Origin: Enterobacter mori
Lineage (GTDB): Bacteria > Pseudomonadota > Gammaproteobacteria > Enterobacterales > Enterobacteriaceae
Assembly: GCF_025244905.1 (NCBI RefSeq)
Contig: NZ_CP104285.1
Coordinates: 3,534,001-3,598,000, forward strand
Reading direction: 5' to 3'
Length of the DNA stretch: 64,000 nt
Notes under the pieces: model-generated
Databases searched by the model: none
What the model was told of the DNA's origin: nothing
What the model saw: the letters and a program-made list of their open reading frames with translations, nothing else
In this document: positions 32,972-42,493 of the stretch, in pieces
How the letters are laid out: the number at the start of each line of letters is the position of its first letter
Numbering within the stretch: position 1 is the first letter of the stretch
Program-made: the position numbers and the translations under genes

Positions 32972-34303
32972 TTATTTCGGCTCTTCCAGCAGCATAATCA
33001 TCATTAAGCCAATGGCCGCGCAAATACCGAAATAAATAAACACAGAATTAAAGCTGCCGGTTTTATCCAGCAGATAACCTGCCAGCATGGGTGAAACAAA
33101 TCCGCCGAGATTACCGCCGCTGTTAATAATGGAGGCGGCAATGGGATAGGTTTTACCGTCTGCAACCGCCATGCCGTAGGCGGTAAATGCAGGCCAGCCG
33201 ATATTCAGACAGAGGCCGACAAAAAACAGCCCCACGCAAACCGCAACGGTACTTTGCGGAATATTGAGCATAATGAGCATCATCAACACGGTGCTGATGG
33301 CGGTAAACATCATGGTCGGTTTACGGCGACGGCCGAGCAGTTTGTCGGATACATAACCGCCAAAGATCGCCCCGATAAATCCGCCGATGCACGGCATGCT
33401 GGCGACCAGCCCCATGCTCATAAACGTAAAGCCTTTCTCTTTCACCAGATAGAGCGGGATCCACGTCAGCAGGCCGTAAAGCACGCTGACCATCATGAAA
33501 TAGGCCAGACAGTCACCGAGAATATTCTTCGAGGTAAACAGGCCTTTCACCGTGTTCACCGGGGCTAACTCCCGCACGCGGATCAGTCGGTCAAGGCGCG
33601 CAAAGCGCGGTGAAATGACGATATTTTCCCGTCTGGCGTCCGGCGTCTCCTGACCGGCAGAAATGGTTTCCAGCTCGGCTCTGGAGACGAATGCGCTCTC
33701 GGACGGTTTTGTGCGCACCAGCAGATACCACAGAACGGCAATGACCAGCCCGGGGATCGCAAAGGAGAAGAAGACCCAGCGCCAGCCCCAGGTCATGGCA
33801 ATCCACACCGCCAGCGGCGGCACGAGGATCGGCGCAAACATGGTGGCAGCAATGTAGACGCCGGTAGCCGTGGCTTTCTCCTTTGGCGGAAACCAGTTAT
33901 TGATGGTGGAGGCCAGCCCGACGGGACACGGCCCCTCCGTTAACCCCAGCCCCAGGCGGATAAACTTCAGACCCAGAACGGAGGTCGCGGTGCCCATCAG
34001 CCAGGTAAACGCGGAGAAGCCGAATATCGACAGCGCCACCATGCCGCGTATGCCCTTTTTAGCGATAAAAAAGCCCGCCGGAATTTGGCTCAGGGCGTAT
34101 CCCAAAAAGAACATGCTGGCGATAGCGCCGGCTTCGAAATTATTGATATGAAATTCGTCAATGATAAACGGGAGTACGGCGCCAATATTTGTTCTGTCGG
34201 CATAGTTAATGGCATAAACAATAAAAATTAATGCCAGCACAACGAAACGGTAATTGGTTTTTTTCGTCTTTATGTAGGGGACAGCTTGTTCTATACGAGA
34301 CAT
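32972..34303 (-). CDS. MFS permease, anion:cation symporter (ACS) family
   Basis: A 443-residue transporter with about 12 membrane segments. NYADRTNIGAVLPFI and LSQIPAGFFIAKKGIRG are typical of the ACS family (GudP, GarP, ExuT, DgoT). GLTEGPCPVGLASTINNWFP is the usual helix-4 motif. Family members import hexuronates, aldarates and aldonates with H+, which suggests a sugar acid as substrate. It is the first gene of the operon: permease, SDR, transketolase N, transketolase C. Confidence 0.88.
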   Translation of the reverse strand: MSRIEQAVPYIKTKKTNYRFVVLALIFIVYAINYADRTNIGAVLPFIIDEFHINNFEAGAIASMFFLGYALSQIPAGFFIAKKGIRGMVALSIFGFSAFTWLMGTATSVLGLKFIRLGLGLTEGPCPVGLASTINNWFPPKEKATATGVYIAATMFAPILVPPLAVWIAMTWGWRWVFFSFAIPGLVIAVLWYLLVRTKPSESAFVSRAELETISAGQETPDARRENIVISPRFARLDRLIRVRELAPVNTVKGLFTSKNILGDCLAYFMMVSVLYGLLTWIPLYLVKEKGFTFMSMGLVASMPCIGGFIGAIFGGYVSDKLLGRRRKPTMMFTAISTVLMMLIMLNIPQSTVAVCVGLFFVGLCLNIGWPAFTAYGMAVADGKTYPIAASIINSGGNLGGFVSPMLAGYLLDKTGSFNSVFIYFGICAAIGLMMIMLLEEPK

Positions 34304-34386
34304 AACTTACCTCATTATTCGAACAACGTGGGTCGTTTTTATTTTGCGTTCAACGTCAATATATCGGCTCATAAATGAAACACCAT

Positions 34387-34407
34387 GCAATAAAACTCAT
34401 TTATTGC
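34387..34407. promoter_or_regulatory. inverted repeat, candidate operator of the transketolase operon
   Basis: GCAATAAA (34387-34394) and TTTATTGC (34400-34407) are perfect 8-bp arms around ACTCA, and T-N11-A is present. It lies about 85 bases upstream of the permease start and 111 bases before the LysR start, in a 215-base AT-rich divergent region (34304-34518). Confidence 0.6.
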
Positions 34408-34518
34408 TGAGATAAATTTGATTCGCGATGTAGCTCAAAAAAATAACATCGGGATAAAATTGCCCGCACGTAATCTCAATGGTATGTTTTTTATCAATAA
34501 ACCTGAAAGGAGTAGGCT

Positions 34519-35439
34519 ATGCCCGCGCAGGATCGCCAGACGCTATCGCTGCCCTCGCTCAGAAATTTGCAGGCGTTTATCGCCGTTGCTAACGCCTTGA
34601 GCATCCATCAGGCGGCAGAGCAGCTCAACGTGACCCCCTCCGCGGTGAGTCATCAGATCGCGTCGCTGGAATCGTGGATGGGCAAAAAACTCTTCATCCG
34701 CAGCGGGAAGGGCGTTCAGCTTACCCCGACGGGAGAGAAGTATCTGCGGGAGGTTTCAGCGGCGATGAGCGCCATCGGGCGAGCCACCGATCAGATCATC
34801 AAAGAGAAAGAGAATGCCGTACTTCGCGTGCACTCTTCGCCCACCTTCGGCCTGTCATGGCTGTTGCGGCGTCTGGGCAAGTTTCGCGCCGAATATCCCG
34901 ATATCACCATCAATCTCACCTGCTCGTATGAAAACCTGCAATTCGCCAGAGACAATATTGATATTGATATCCGCCACGGCATCCCGGACTGGGATGCTTA
35001 CCGGGTAATGACCATCAAAAATGACGCGCTGGTGGTGTTGGCCTCACCAGAGTATGTGGAAAAACATCCCATCGGTACCCCCGCCGATCTGCTGCACCAG
35101 TCGCTTATCTCGTCCACCAGCACCCTCGTGAACTGGGAAAAATGGTTCGCCTGGCACAATATCGACAGGCCGTGGCTTAACTTCAGCCTCAGCTTCGATC
35201 GCTCCTATATGAGTTTTGAAGCGGCGCGCATGGGGCTGGGGTTTATTCTGGAGAGCAAAATGATGGCCACCGATCACCTGAAGGAGGGTTCGCTGGTGCA
35301 GGTACTGCCGGATGAGATGGGGATCGCCATTAATGCGCATCATCTGGTGATGCCGCACATGAACGAGCGCGCCTGGAAGATCCAGCAGTTTGTCGAGTGG
35401 ATTGACAGAGAGCTGCGATTGTCGGGGTATCACCTGTAA
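34519..35439 (+). CDS. LysR-family regulator (GcvA-like)
   Basis: A 306-residue regulator. LPSLRNLQAFIAVANALSIHQAAEQLNVTPSAVSHQI is written here in two parts: helix 2 is IHQAAEQLN and helix 3 is TPSAVSHQIASLE. The rest matches the GcvA/AmpR-type effector domain (SPTFGLSWLLRRLGKF). AAAGGAG precedes the start. It is divergent from the permease-SDR-transketolase operon and probably its regulator. Confidence 0.9.
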   Translation: MPAQDRQTLSLPSLRNLQAFIAVANALSIHQAAEQLNVTPSAVSHQIASLESWMGKKLFIRSGKGVQLTPTGEKYLREVSAAMSAIGRATDQIIKEKENAVLRVHSSPTFGLSWLLRRLGKFRAEYPDITINLTCSYENLQFARDNIDIDIRHGIPDWDAYRVMTIKNDALVVLASPEYVEKHPIGTPADLLHQSLISSTSTLVNWEKWFAWHNIDRPWLNFSLSFDRSYMSFEAARMGLGFILESKMMATDHLKEGSLVQVLPDEMGIAINAHHLVMPHMNERAWKIQQFVEWIDRELRLSGYHL

Positions 35440-35440
35440 C

Positions 35441-35468
35441 GTCGGGTGGCGGCTTCGCCTTACCCGGT
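35441..35468. repeat. REP element
   Basis: GTCGGGTGGCGGCTTCGCCT followed by TACCCGGT, nearly identical to the REP unit at 24570-24597. It directly follows the LysR stop. Confidence 0.8.
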
Positions 35469-35489
35469 CGACAGACGTGCGGCCTGATG

Positions 35490-35522
35490 CCCTCACCCCA
35501 ACCCTCTCCCACCGGGAGAGGG
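35490..35522. repeat. CCCTCACCC/CCCTCTCCC palindromic element, copy 1
   Basis: CCCTCACCCCAA is followed by CCCTCTCCC (35502-35510), ACC loop, GGGAGAGGG (35514-35522). The same element occurs at 54745-54793 and 62396-62427. Here it sits between the LysR gene and the convergent yahJ stop and may end both messages. Confidence 0.8.
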
Positions 35523-35533
35523 AGAAATGCACC

Positions 35534-36913
35534 TCAGCCCACCGTCCCCCAGACCAGATTACCCTTATGGAACGTCGCGCTGCGCGGTGAAATGCGCGCC
35601 ACCGCTTCGGCTGAACAGGAGGCATCCACCAGCACGAAGCTGGCGTCGTCCTGCGCTTTTGGCCACACGCGTTCGCCTTTGTCGTTCAGCGGCAGCACGT
35701 CGCCGGTGGCGATGCCGAGCGCGCGGGAGAGCGTCTGCTCGTTCGGGCGGATGTAGAGCTGCGCATAAAGATTCGCTTTTTCCAGCATGTCCCCCAGACC
35801 GTACGGCGACCAGTGGTCGATCACGCTGTCGGTGCCCGTCATCACGAACACACCCTTCTCACGCAGCTGCTTCAGCGGCATGTGCAGGGTACCAATCGGT
35901 ACGGTGGAGGCGATGGTCACCTGCTGCGCCGCCATGCGGGTTGCAATCTCATCCACCTGCTGCTCGTTGAGCGTCGCCAGCGCGAAGGCGTGGCTGATGG
36001 TCAGCTTGCCCTTCAGCGCCGGCGCTTTCTCCACGGTTTCGACCATATAGTTCACCGCCGCCACGCCCGCCGGGCTGGTTTCGTGCAGGTGAATATCCAC
36101 CCCTTTGCCGTAGTCCAGCGCAATCTGAAACATCAGATCGAGAGATTTCTCCATCGCGCCGTCAACGTTGGTCGGGTCCAGCCCGCCCACGTAGCGCGCT
36201 CCCGCCTGCATCGCCTCGCGCATCAGCGTTTCAGAATTAGACAGCAGCAGGCCGTGCTGCGGGAAGGCAACGATTTCGCAGTCAAAACCCGCTTTGCGGC
36301 GCGCCAGTACCGCCTGCAAATTTTCCAGGTTTTTCAGGCCGGAAACCGGCTCAATATTGCAGTGGCTGCGGGCGATGGTAGAGCCTTTCGACTGGATCAG
36401 GTCGATAAGCGCCTCCGCGCGTTCCTGGGTGTAGGGCTGTAGCTCCGGCAGCATTTTTTGTTCCAGGCGGATCATGTCCTGAATCGTGGTGCCCGCCGGG
36501 CGGTTCAGGGAGCGCCACGGGCCGCCGTAGAAGGTTTTATCCAGGTGGATGTGCATGTCGCGCATCGCCGGGAGCATCAGCTTTTTGCCCGCGTCGAAGT
36601 GCGGCAGGGTCGCGTCGGCGTGGCTGTTGTTGTCGCGCAGGGCGACGATTTTCCCGTCTTTGATTTCCAGCGTTTTCAGCTCGGTGCGGGTGCTGGTCGC
36701 CACGCTGCCGTCAAAGTTGAATCCGGCCTCCAGCAGCACGTTATCCAGGTAGTAATGTTTCGCGGTGATGTTCATTGGTTTGCCGGTCTCGCAGGTTGGC
36801 TTTGCCGAGTCAGCAGCATACGCGACGGATCCGGTCGCGCCAAACAGCGCGCAGGCGGTAACCATTTTGCCGCTCTGGCTAATAAACTCGCGACGGCTTT
36901 TGTTTTCACTCAT
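35534..36913 (-). CDS. yahJ: Tat-exported metal-dependent amidohydrolase (cytosine deaminase-like)
   Basis: A 459-residue protein very close to E. coli YahJ. The N-terminus SRREFISQSG followed by a hydrophobic stretch and SVAYA is a twin-arginine signal. Metal-site motifs are DMHIHLDKT, SHCNIEP, DIHLHET, TISHA and MTGTDSV, the cytosine-deaminase subgroup of amidohydrolases. The start at MSENKS is chosen because GGAAGAT precedes it and the upstream gene ends one base before it; five more codons upstream are open but lack a site. It hydrolyses an unknown ring or amidine nitrogen compound, probably in the periplasm. It is the last gene of the operon. Confidence 0.93.
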   Translation of the reverse strand: MSENKSRREFISQSGKMVTACALFGATGSVAYAADSAKPTCETGKPMNITAKHYYLDNVLLEAGFNFDGSVATSTRTELKTLEIKDGKIVALRDNNSHADATLPHFDAGKKLMLPAMRDMHIHLDKTFYGGPWRSLNRPAGTTIQDMIRLEQKMLPELQPYTQERAEALIDLIQSKGSTIARSHCNIEPVSGLKNLENLQAVLARRKAGFDCEIVAFPQHGLLLSNSETLMREAMQAGARYVGGLDPTNVDGAMEKSLDLMFQIALDYGKGVDIHLHETSPAGVAAVNYMVETVEKAPALKGKLTISHAFALATLNEQQVDEIATRMAAQQVTIASTVPIGTLHMPLKQLREKGVFVMTGTDSVIDHWSPYGLGDMLEKANLYAQLYIRPNEQTLSRALGIATGDVLPLNDKGERVWPKAQDDASFVLVDASCSAEAVARISPRSATFHKGNLVWGTVG

Positions 36914-36914
36914 C

Positions 36915-37871
36915 TTATCTTCCTTCATTAACGATATGGGTGCCGGTTTCTCCGCGCAGCGCCGCGGGCAGGCAGTCCGGCGAGGTGATGATCACCCGCC
37001 TGCCGCCGTGTTTTAAAAATTCCAGCGAGGCGACGATTTTCGGCAGCATGCTGCCCGCCGGGAAGTGGCCTTCATCCATATAACGCGTCATCTGCGCCAC
37101 GTTGACGTGGTCCAGCGCCTGCTGGTTTGGCTTGCCGAAGTTAATGCACACCTTCTCCACGCCGGTGGTGATCACCAGCACGTCGGCGCGGATCTCGCGC
37201 GCCAGCAGCGCGGTGGAGAGATCTTTATCAATCACCGCGTCGACGCTCTGGTAGTCGCCCTGCTCACTGCGAACCACGGGAATGCCTCCGCCACCCGCGC
37301 CGATCACCACGAAGCCTTTTTGCGTCAGCGTTTTGATGGCGTCGGCCTCAACGATGCGTAGCGGCTGGGGTGAAGCCACCACGCGACGATATCCCCGGCC
37401 TGAGTCCTCAACAAAATGCCAGTCCGGGTGCGCTTGCTGCAACTCGTCGCGCTGCGCCTCGCTGAAGAACGCGCCGATCGGTTTCGTGGGGTGCGTAAAG
37501 CCGGGATCGTTTTTATCGACTTCGACCTGCGTGACGACCGTGACCGCTTTTTGCTCACCGCGTGCGGCCAGCCGGTTATTGAGCGCCTGCTGGATCAGGT
37601 AACCGATGCCGCCCTGCGTATCCGCCACGCAGTTTGCCAGCGGGGTCAGCGGCAGCCCTTCCCGCTCGTGGGCGATTTCGGCACGGCGCAGATCCAGCCC
37701 CACCTGAGGGCCGTTGCCGTGGGTGAGCACGATGTCATAGTCGGAGGCCAGCATTTCCAGCACGGAGTCTGCCACCGCTTTCACCGCCTGCGCCTGATGT
37801 TCAACCGACTGGCTGGCGTTGTCTTTGATAATGCTGTTGCCGCCGATGGCGACGACCATGAGCTCTTTCAT
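36915..37871 (-). CDS. yahI: carbamate kinase-like protein
   Basis: A 318-residue amino-acid kinase family protein, nearly the same as E. coli YahI. VVAIGGNSI, LTHGNGPQVG, VVTQVEVDKNDPGF, KPIGAFFS, IGAGGGGIPV and VIDKDLSTALLA are the carbamate kinase signatures for nucleotide and carbamoyl-phosphate binding. In catabolic use it turns carbamoyl phosphate plus ADP into ATP, CO2 and ammonia. Its start overlaps the permease stop by 4 bases. Confidence 0.94.
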   Translation of the reverse strand: MKELMVVAIGGNSIIKDNASQSVEHQAQAVKAVADSVLEMLASDYDIVLTHGNGPQVGLDLRRAEIAHEREGLPLTPLANCVADTQGGIGYLIQQALNNRLAARGEQKAVTVVTQVEVDKNDPGFTHPTKPIGAFFSEAQRDELQQAHPDWHFVEDSGRGYRRVVASPQPLRIVEADAIKTLTQKGFVVIGAGGGGIPVVRSEQGDYQSVDAVIDKDLSTALLAREIRADVLVITTGVEKVCINFGKPNQQALDHVNVAQMTRYMDEGHFPAGSMLPKIVASLEFLKHGGRRVIITSPDCLPAALRGETGTHIVNEGR

Positions 37872-39418
37872 ACGTTTTCCTTCGCAACAGTAATTTCAGC
37901 GCTCGCCGCTTCCCGGCTATCGAGGAAATGCTTCACCACAAACATGCCGCCCATCATCAGGTAGGCCGTCATGAACATCAGCGAACTGCCTTCGGCAAAG
38001 CCCACCACCGGCGCATGGATCACACCAAACAGCGCCAGCAGCGCCCCACCGGCAGCAGCGATAGCCCCGCGCAGCGGTTTGTTAATAATGGCGAAGATGG
38101 CGATACAGCCCCAGAGCATGCTGGCGAGCGGTGCACCGTTACCGAGATGCATCAGCCCTTCGTAGTAGATCCCTTTGCTGTGCAGCACGTCGGTGCCGAT
38201 TTTCCCCGCGCTGGTGCCTGCGGCGCTCATCACGCTGTTCATCATGGTCAGCGCCCAGTTGGCGATCCACGGGAACAGGCAAATAAAGATCACAGGCACC
38301 TCCACTTTGGGCGTTTCCCTCACCACCTGGTTGGCGGTGACGACGCCGATAAACACCAGAATCGGCACGATGGCGGTCATCGGAATGATGGCGAGCATAA
38401 AGGCTCCCAGCCCGAACAGCGGCACGATGAACATGGTCACGCCGGAAGCCAGCGTGTAGCCGATGCTGGCGCCCATCGCTTTCCAGCCAGGATGACCGAC
38501 ATAGACGGTGACCGGGAACGGGTTCCCCATCAGGCAGCCGAGCATGGAGGCCAGACCGTTCGCCAGCATGACCTTGCGGGTCGGGTACTCATCCCCCGCC
38601 GCGTGGGCGCTTTCGATGTTCTCCAGGTCAAAGATGTAGTTCGCCAGCCCCAGCGGTACGGCAGAGGCCAGATACGGCAGCGCGTGCGGCAGCCCCTGCA
38701 TAAAGCTGTCCACGTGCACTTCCGGCGGGTTAAAGCCGAAGGAGGACATGGACGCTTTAATCGCATCCGGGCTTTGCAGGCCGGAGATCCACGCTAATGC
38801 CGTACCGGCAATCAGCAACAGCAGGCCGGTCGGGATACGGGCGAAGATCGGCTTTTTACCGAACCAGTTAATGAAGATCAGCAGCAGGACGATAAACGAC
38901 ACGGTGGGCGCTTCGAACGCCTGCAGCATGGGGTTCATCGCCAGCAGCAGCAGGCCCAGGCCGGAGAGGCACGACAGCAGCACGGTGCGCGGGATCATCT
39001 TGCGGATGGTTTCCCCTAAAAACGAACCGCCAGCGAGGATCATCGCCTCCACGAAGCACCACACCAGGCCAATCTGGATCGCGAAATCCGCATCGCCCGT
39101 TTGCTGATAAACCGGCATTAAGACCAGGAAGGTCACGGTAAAAATTGACGGCGCGCTCGGGCCGGACGGCAGCGCGGTGACGTCCGTTCGTCCGGTGGCG
39201 CGCGCCATTTGCAGGCCAAACCACGTATAGCAAAGACTCGCCACCAGCACCGCCAGCCCGAAGGCCGGTGCAATGCGTCCATAAACAATCTCCTTCGGGA
39301 TGCCGACGACAAAAATGAGCAACCCCATCATGGTCAGCAAATTGGTCAGGTTGTTGGTCATCAACCCGAAATACGCCGCCCAGTCACCTCTTTTCCACTC
39401 CAGTTTCATGTTTTTCAT
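37868..39418 (-). CDS. permease, AzgA/NCS2-like, in the yah operon
   Basis: A 516-residue integral membrane protein with about 12-14 segments, distantly like purine/xanthine permeases (ALPSGPSAPSIFTV, GNPFPVTVYVGHPGWK). Similar permeases lie beside fdrA-type genes in other enterobacteria. I know no permease at this place in the E. coli yah operon. A role in importing the YahJ substrate or product is inferred from position. The ATG is followed by a repeated MKNMK start; either Met could be used. Confidence 0.82.
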   Translation of the reverse strand: MKNMKLEWKRGDWAAYFGLMTNNLTNLLTMMGLLIFVVGIPKEIVYGRIAPAFGLAVLVASLCYTWFGLQMARATGRTDVTALPSGPSAPSIFTVTFLVLMPVYQQTGDADFAIQIGLVWCFVEAMILAGGSFLGETIRKMIPRTVLLSCLSGLGLLLLAMNPMLQAFEAPTVSFIVLLLIFINWFGKKPIFARIPTGLLLLIAGTALAWISGLQSPDAIKASMSSFGFNPPEVHVDSFMQGLPHALPYLASAVPLGLANYIFDLENIESAHAAGDEYPTRKVMLANGLASMLGCLMGNPFPVTVYVGHPGWKAMGASIGYTLASGVTMFIVPLFGLGAFMLAIIPMTAIVPILVFIGVVTANQVVRETPKVEVPVIFICLFPWIANWALTMMNSVMSAAGTSAGKIGTDVLHSKGIYYEGLMHLGNGAPLASMLWGCIAIFAIINKPLRGAIAAAGGALLALFGVIHAPVVGFAEGSSLMFMTAYLMMGGMFVVKHFLDSREAASAEITVAKENV

Positions 39419-39429
39419 GGATGCTTGCC

Positions 39430-40845
39430 TTATAAAAAGTAGCGATCGCGGAAGGTCAACAGCGCCTTTTCAAAACAGCTAAACGGCGGGTGAACGATGC
39501 CCGCCCCAATCATGCCGATGCCCGCGTCTTTGTGGGCAATGGCGGTGTTAATCACCGGCAGAATGCCGCTGCCCGCGACTTTGGTAATGTCGATGGCGGT
39601 CGGAATGCCCATGAACGACAGCAGCGGAATGGTGACGTTCGGGTTTTCGCCGAGGGTGATTTCGCGCATCTGGCGAGAAAAATCGATAGCTTCATCCACC
39701 GTCCCCCCCACCAGCGCAACAATCGCCGGAGCCGTCGCCATCGCAAAGCCGCCGATGCCGTAGGTCTCGGTGATGGCGCTGTCGCCGATGTCCAGGCCGG
39801 AGTCCTCCGGCCTGTAGCCCGCGAACATCGGGCCAATCACCTGCTGCGCCGGGCCGGTGAACCATTGTCCCGGCAGGCCGGAAATGCGCAGGCCGAACTC
39901 GTAGCCGTTGCGCGCCATGGTGGTGACGACGGTGCTGTACTCAATGCCGTGAGCGGCATCCAGCGCGGCCTTACACATCGCCATCCACGTCGGGCCGGAG
40001 AAGTAGTCGCTGCTGGCGACAAACTCAAACACCTCGCGCTGCTGCGCCACCGGGTAGCCCGCCTGGATCAGCCCCGGCGTCAGCGCCTGAATAAGAAGCG
40101 TGGTGCCCGCGTTGTTGCGGTTGTGGCACTCGTCGCCCATGTGCAGCGCCTGGGCCAGCATCAGGCGCAGGTCGATTTCACCGATGATCTTCATCGCATC
40201 GCGGAGCATCGGGCCGAGCACGTCGCGCATCCAGTTCAGCCGGTCAATCACGCTCTGGTCGTTAGCGCCCATGCGCAGGATCTTCGCCATCTGCTCGCTG
40301 AGATTGGTGAACGCCCGGTTGCCGTAGGTTTTGTTTTCAACGATGTGCATAAACATCGACGCGGAGGTCACACCCGCCATCGAGCCGACGCAGTCGTGCT
40401 CGTGGCACGGCGAGAAGGTGATGTCGCCTGAAGCCGCCAGCCTTGCCGCGTCGTCCAGATCTTTCGCCAGCCCTTCAAACACCAGCGCCCCGGTGACCGC
40501 GCCCTTCATGGCGCCGCACATGTTTTCCCAGGAGACAGGCGGACCGGCGTGCAGAATGGTGGTGCGGGTCATCCCCGGCACAACGTTAATGGCCTGGTCA
40601 TAGCCCACCAGCACCGGATGGGACTGAATAATGCGCTCAAGGGCGATCTTGTTGGCGGCGGCGATCTTCTCCGCCAGCGGTTTTTCCGCCAGCTGGTCGA
40701 GCGCCTCAACGACCTGCATATTGCCCTGCCCCGGCGGCGTCCAGTCGAGTTGGGTCACGGGTACGTGCTGTTTTTTAAGATCGTCGCTGAACATCGCAAT
40801 GCCGACGTTAATGACGTTCAGCGGCTGGTTGAATAAGGTCGTCAT
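39430..40845 (-). CDS. yahG: DUF1116 protein YahG (AllG/YlbE-like)
   Basis: A 471-residue protein of the DUF1116 family, very close to E. coli YahG and YlbE. Conserved blocks include TRTTILHAGPPVSWENMCGAM, shown here only in part, GDITFSPCHEHDCVGSMAGV and MGDECHNRNNAG. The paralogue YlbE (AllG) is a subunit of oxamate carbamoyltransferase in allantoin use. The start at MTTLFNQP overlaps the yahF stop as TAATG, preceded by AAAGGGGAGAAAGCA; the longer frame is read-through. It probably forms a complex with YahF. Confidence 0.92.
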   Translation of the reverse strand: MTTLFNQPLNVINVGIAMFSDDLKKQHVPVTQLDWTPPGQGNMQVVEALDQLAEKPLAEKIAAANKIALERIIQSHPVLVGYDQAINVVPGMTRTTILHAGPPVSWENMCGAMKGAVTGALVFEGLAKDLDDAARLAASGDITFSPCHEHDCVGSMAGVTSASMFMHIVENKTYGNRAFTNLSEQMAKILRMGANDQSVIDRLNWMRDVLGPMLRDAMKIIGEIDLRLMLAQALHMGDECHNRNNAGTTLLIQALTPGLIQAGYPVAQQREVFEFVASSDYFSGPTWMAMCKAALDAAHGIEYSTVVTTMARNGYEFGLRISGLPGQWFTGPAQQVIGPMFAGYRPEDSGLDIGDSAITETYGIGGFAMATAPAIVALVGGTVDEAIDFSRQMREITLGENPNVTIPLLSFMGIPTAIDITKVAGSGILPVINTAIAHKDAGIGMIGAGIVHPPFSCFEKALLTFRDRYFL

Positions 40846-42386
40846 TATGCTTTCTCCCCTTTGCAGACAAATTCGCGTGCCAGTAATCCGGTGTTGGTGC
40901 TGCTGCTGGCCCAGATGACGCCTGCGTCGGTCAGCCGCTGGCACTGCTGCGCCAGCGACTGCGGATCCTGGTCGGTGCCGAGCACGTAGCCGAGGATCTC
41001 AAGCGGACGGTTATCGGCCTTCGCGATCGCCTGCGCCTCATGGATAGCGTCGAGCATGACGCCCACCGGATCCTCATGTGCGCCAAAGCCCAGCACGAAG
41101 TCCATCACGATAACGCCCACCTCCGGATCGCGCGCCTCCTGCAGCAGGCGGCTGATGCGGTTGGTCGGGTCGATCATCGGGTGCGGCTTGCCGTTGGTGA
41201 AGTCGTCGTCGCCAAAGTCGAGGAAGGTATGGGCTTTACTGACGTTGATGTCGCTCAGGCGCCTGGCCGGATCCGGCTGAATGTTGCTGTAGACGTCGTC
41301 GAATTTCTCCAGCGCCGCGAACATCGCCTCATCGCACAGGGTGCCGCCGCAGAACAGGCCGCGAATGTACTTTTGCTGCGAAGTCAGGCGGGTGCGCACC
41401 TCTTCAATCAAAGGCCAGTTGAGCGGATGCAGATCGAGGGACTCTTTTTTGATGCCGGTGAGCAGGACCGCCTTCAGGGCCGCCTCTTTGGTGCCGCGGG
41501 CAAACTGCAGGCCGTCTTCATCAGCGGGCGGTTCGCTGCGGCCGAGGAAGCAGACGACCACCGGTTTACGGCAGGCGCGGGCGCGGGCCAGCACTTTCTC
41601 CGCCACGGCGGGGGCCGGTGGCTTGGAGATGAGTGCAATCACCTGGGTACCCTCGTCGGCTTCCAGCATCTCAATGGCGTCGAGCATCATCAGGCCACCG
41701 ATTTTCTCGCTCAGATCGCGCCCACCGGTGCCAATCAGCTGCGACACGCCGCCGCCGAATTCATGAATGCGCACGCTCAACTCCTGGCTGCCGGTGCCGG
41801 AAGCGCCGATGATGCCAATCGGGCCGCGGCGCACCGCGTTAGCAAAGCACAGTCCGGCGCCGTTGATGATGGCGGTGCCGCAATCCGGCCCCATCATCAG
41901 CAGCCCTTTCTGGTGCGCGAGCTGCTTCAGCGCCAGCTCGTCGTCAAGTGATACGTTATCGGAAAACAGCATCACGTTAAGATCGTTTTCCAGCGCCTGG
42001 CGCGCTTCGCGGGCGGCGAAAGTACCGTTCACGGAAATCACCGCGAGGTTTGCGTCAGGACGATGGGTTTTGGCGCTGGCAATGGTGGCGTAGCGCGCTT
42101 CATGGGAGCCCGTGCTCTCTTTACGGGTGAACAGCGCTTCGATGGCCGCCAGCGTTTCATCATTCGCCGCGTCGCCTTTAATCACGATCATCAGGTCGCC
42201 GTTTTTGGCTTCCGCTAATTCCGGCGTTAATAGCCCGAGGTTTTTTAATACGCCTTTGTTCATTTCCGTTGCCATGGCGACAAAGGCCTGCTCGACGCCC
42301 GGCAATTTATTGGCTTTGGTGGAAACCGACATGAGGGAAACCGAATCGAAATACGTATTCTTTTTTATGACGATTTTCGTTGGCAT
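40845..42386 (-). CDS. yahF: FdrA/AllF-like protein YahF
   Basis: A 513-residue protein of the acyl-CoA synthetase (succinyl-CoA ligase-like) fold, almost the same as E. coli YahF. It has a CoA-binding-like Rossmann part (LLMMGPDCGTAIINGAG, IGIIGASGTGSQELSV) and a ligase-type part (PVVVCFLG). The paralogue FdrA (AllF) is part of oxamate carbamoyltransferase. The start at MPTKIVIKK has GGAGAA 6 bases upstream. It precedes yahG with a one-base overlap. YahE (DUF2877), which lies next to yahF in E. coli, is absent. Confidence 0.92.
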   Translation of the reverse strand: MPTKIVIKKNTYFDSVSLMSVSTKANKLPGVEQAFVAMATEMNKGVLKNLGLLTPELAEAKNGDLMIVIKGDAANDETLAAIEALFTRKESTGSHEARYATIASAKTHRPDANLAVISVNGTFAAREARQALENDLNVMLFSDNVSLDDELALKQLAHQKGLLMMGPDCGTAIINGAGLCFANAVRRGPIGIIGASGTGSQELSVRIHEFGGGVSQLIGTGGRDLSEKIGGLMMLDAIEMLEADEGTQVIALISKPPAPAVAEKVLARARACRKPVVVCFLGRSEPPADEDGLQFARGTKEAALKAVLLTGIKKESLDLHPLNWPLIEEVRTRLTSQQKYIRGLFCGGTLCDEAMFAALEKFDDVYSNIQPDPARRLSDINVSKAHTFLDFGDDDFTNGKPHPMIDPTNRISRLLQEARDPEVGVIVMDFVLGFGAHEDPVGVMLDAIHEAQAIAKADNRPLEILGYVLGTDQDPQSLAQQCQRLTDAGVIWASSSTNTGLLAREFVCKGEKA

Positions 42387-42493
42387 TATTTTCTCCTGAA
42401 CGCGGATAAAAGGGGGCCGCCGTCGTGCAAAATGCACGTCGGTAAAAATACTTTTTGAATTAACGGCCAGCCGGAAAAAGCTGGCCGAATGCG

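Noticed and set aside
36914..36928. Upstream start of yahJ giving MKEDK
   Set aside because: It has no ribosome site and would overlap yahI; the start at 36913 fits the Tat signal and the one-base gap to yahI.
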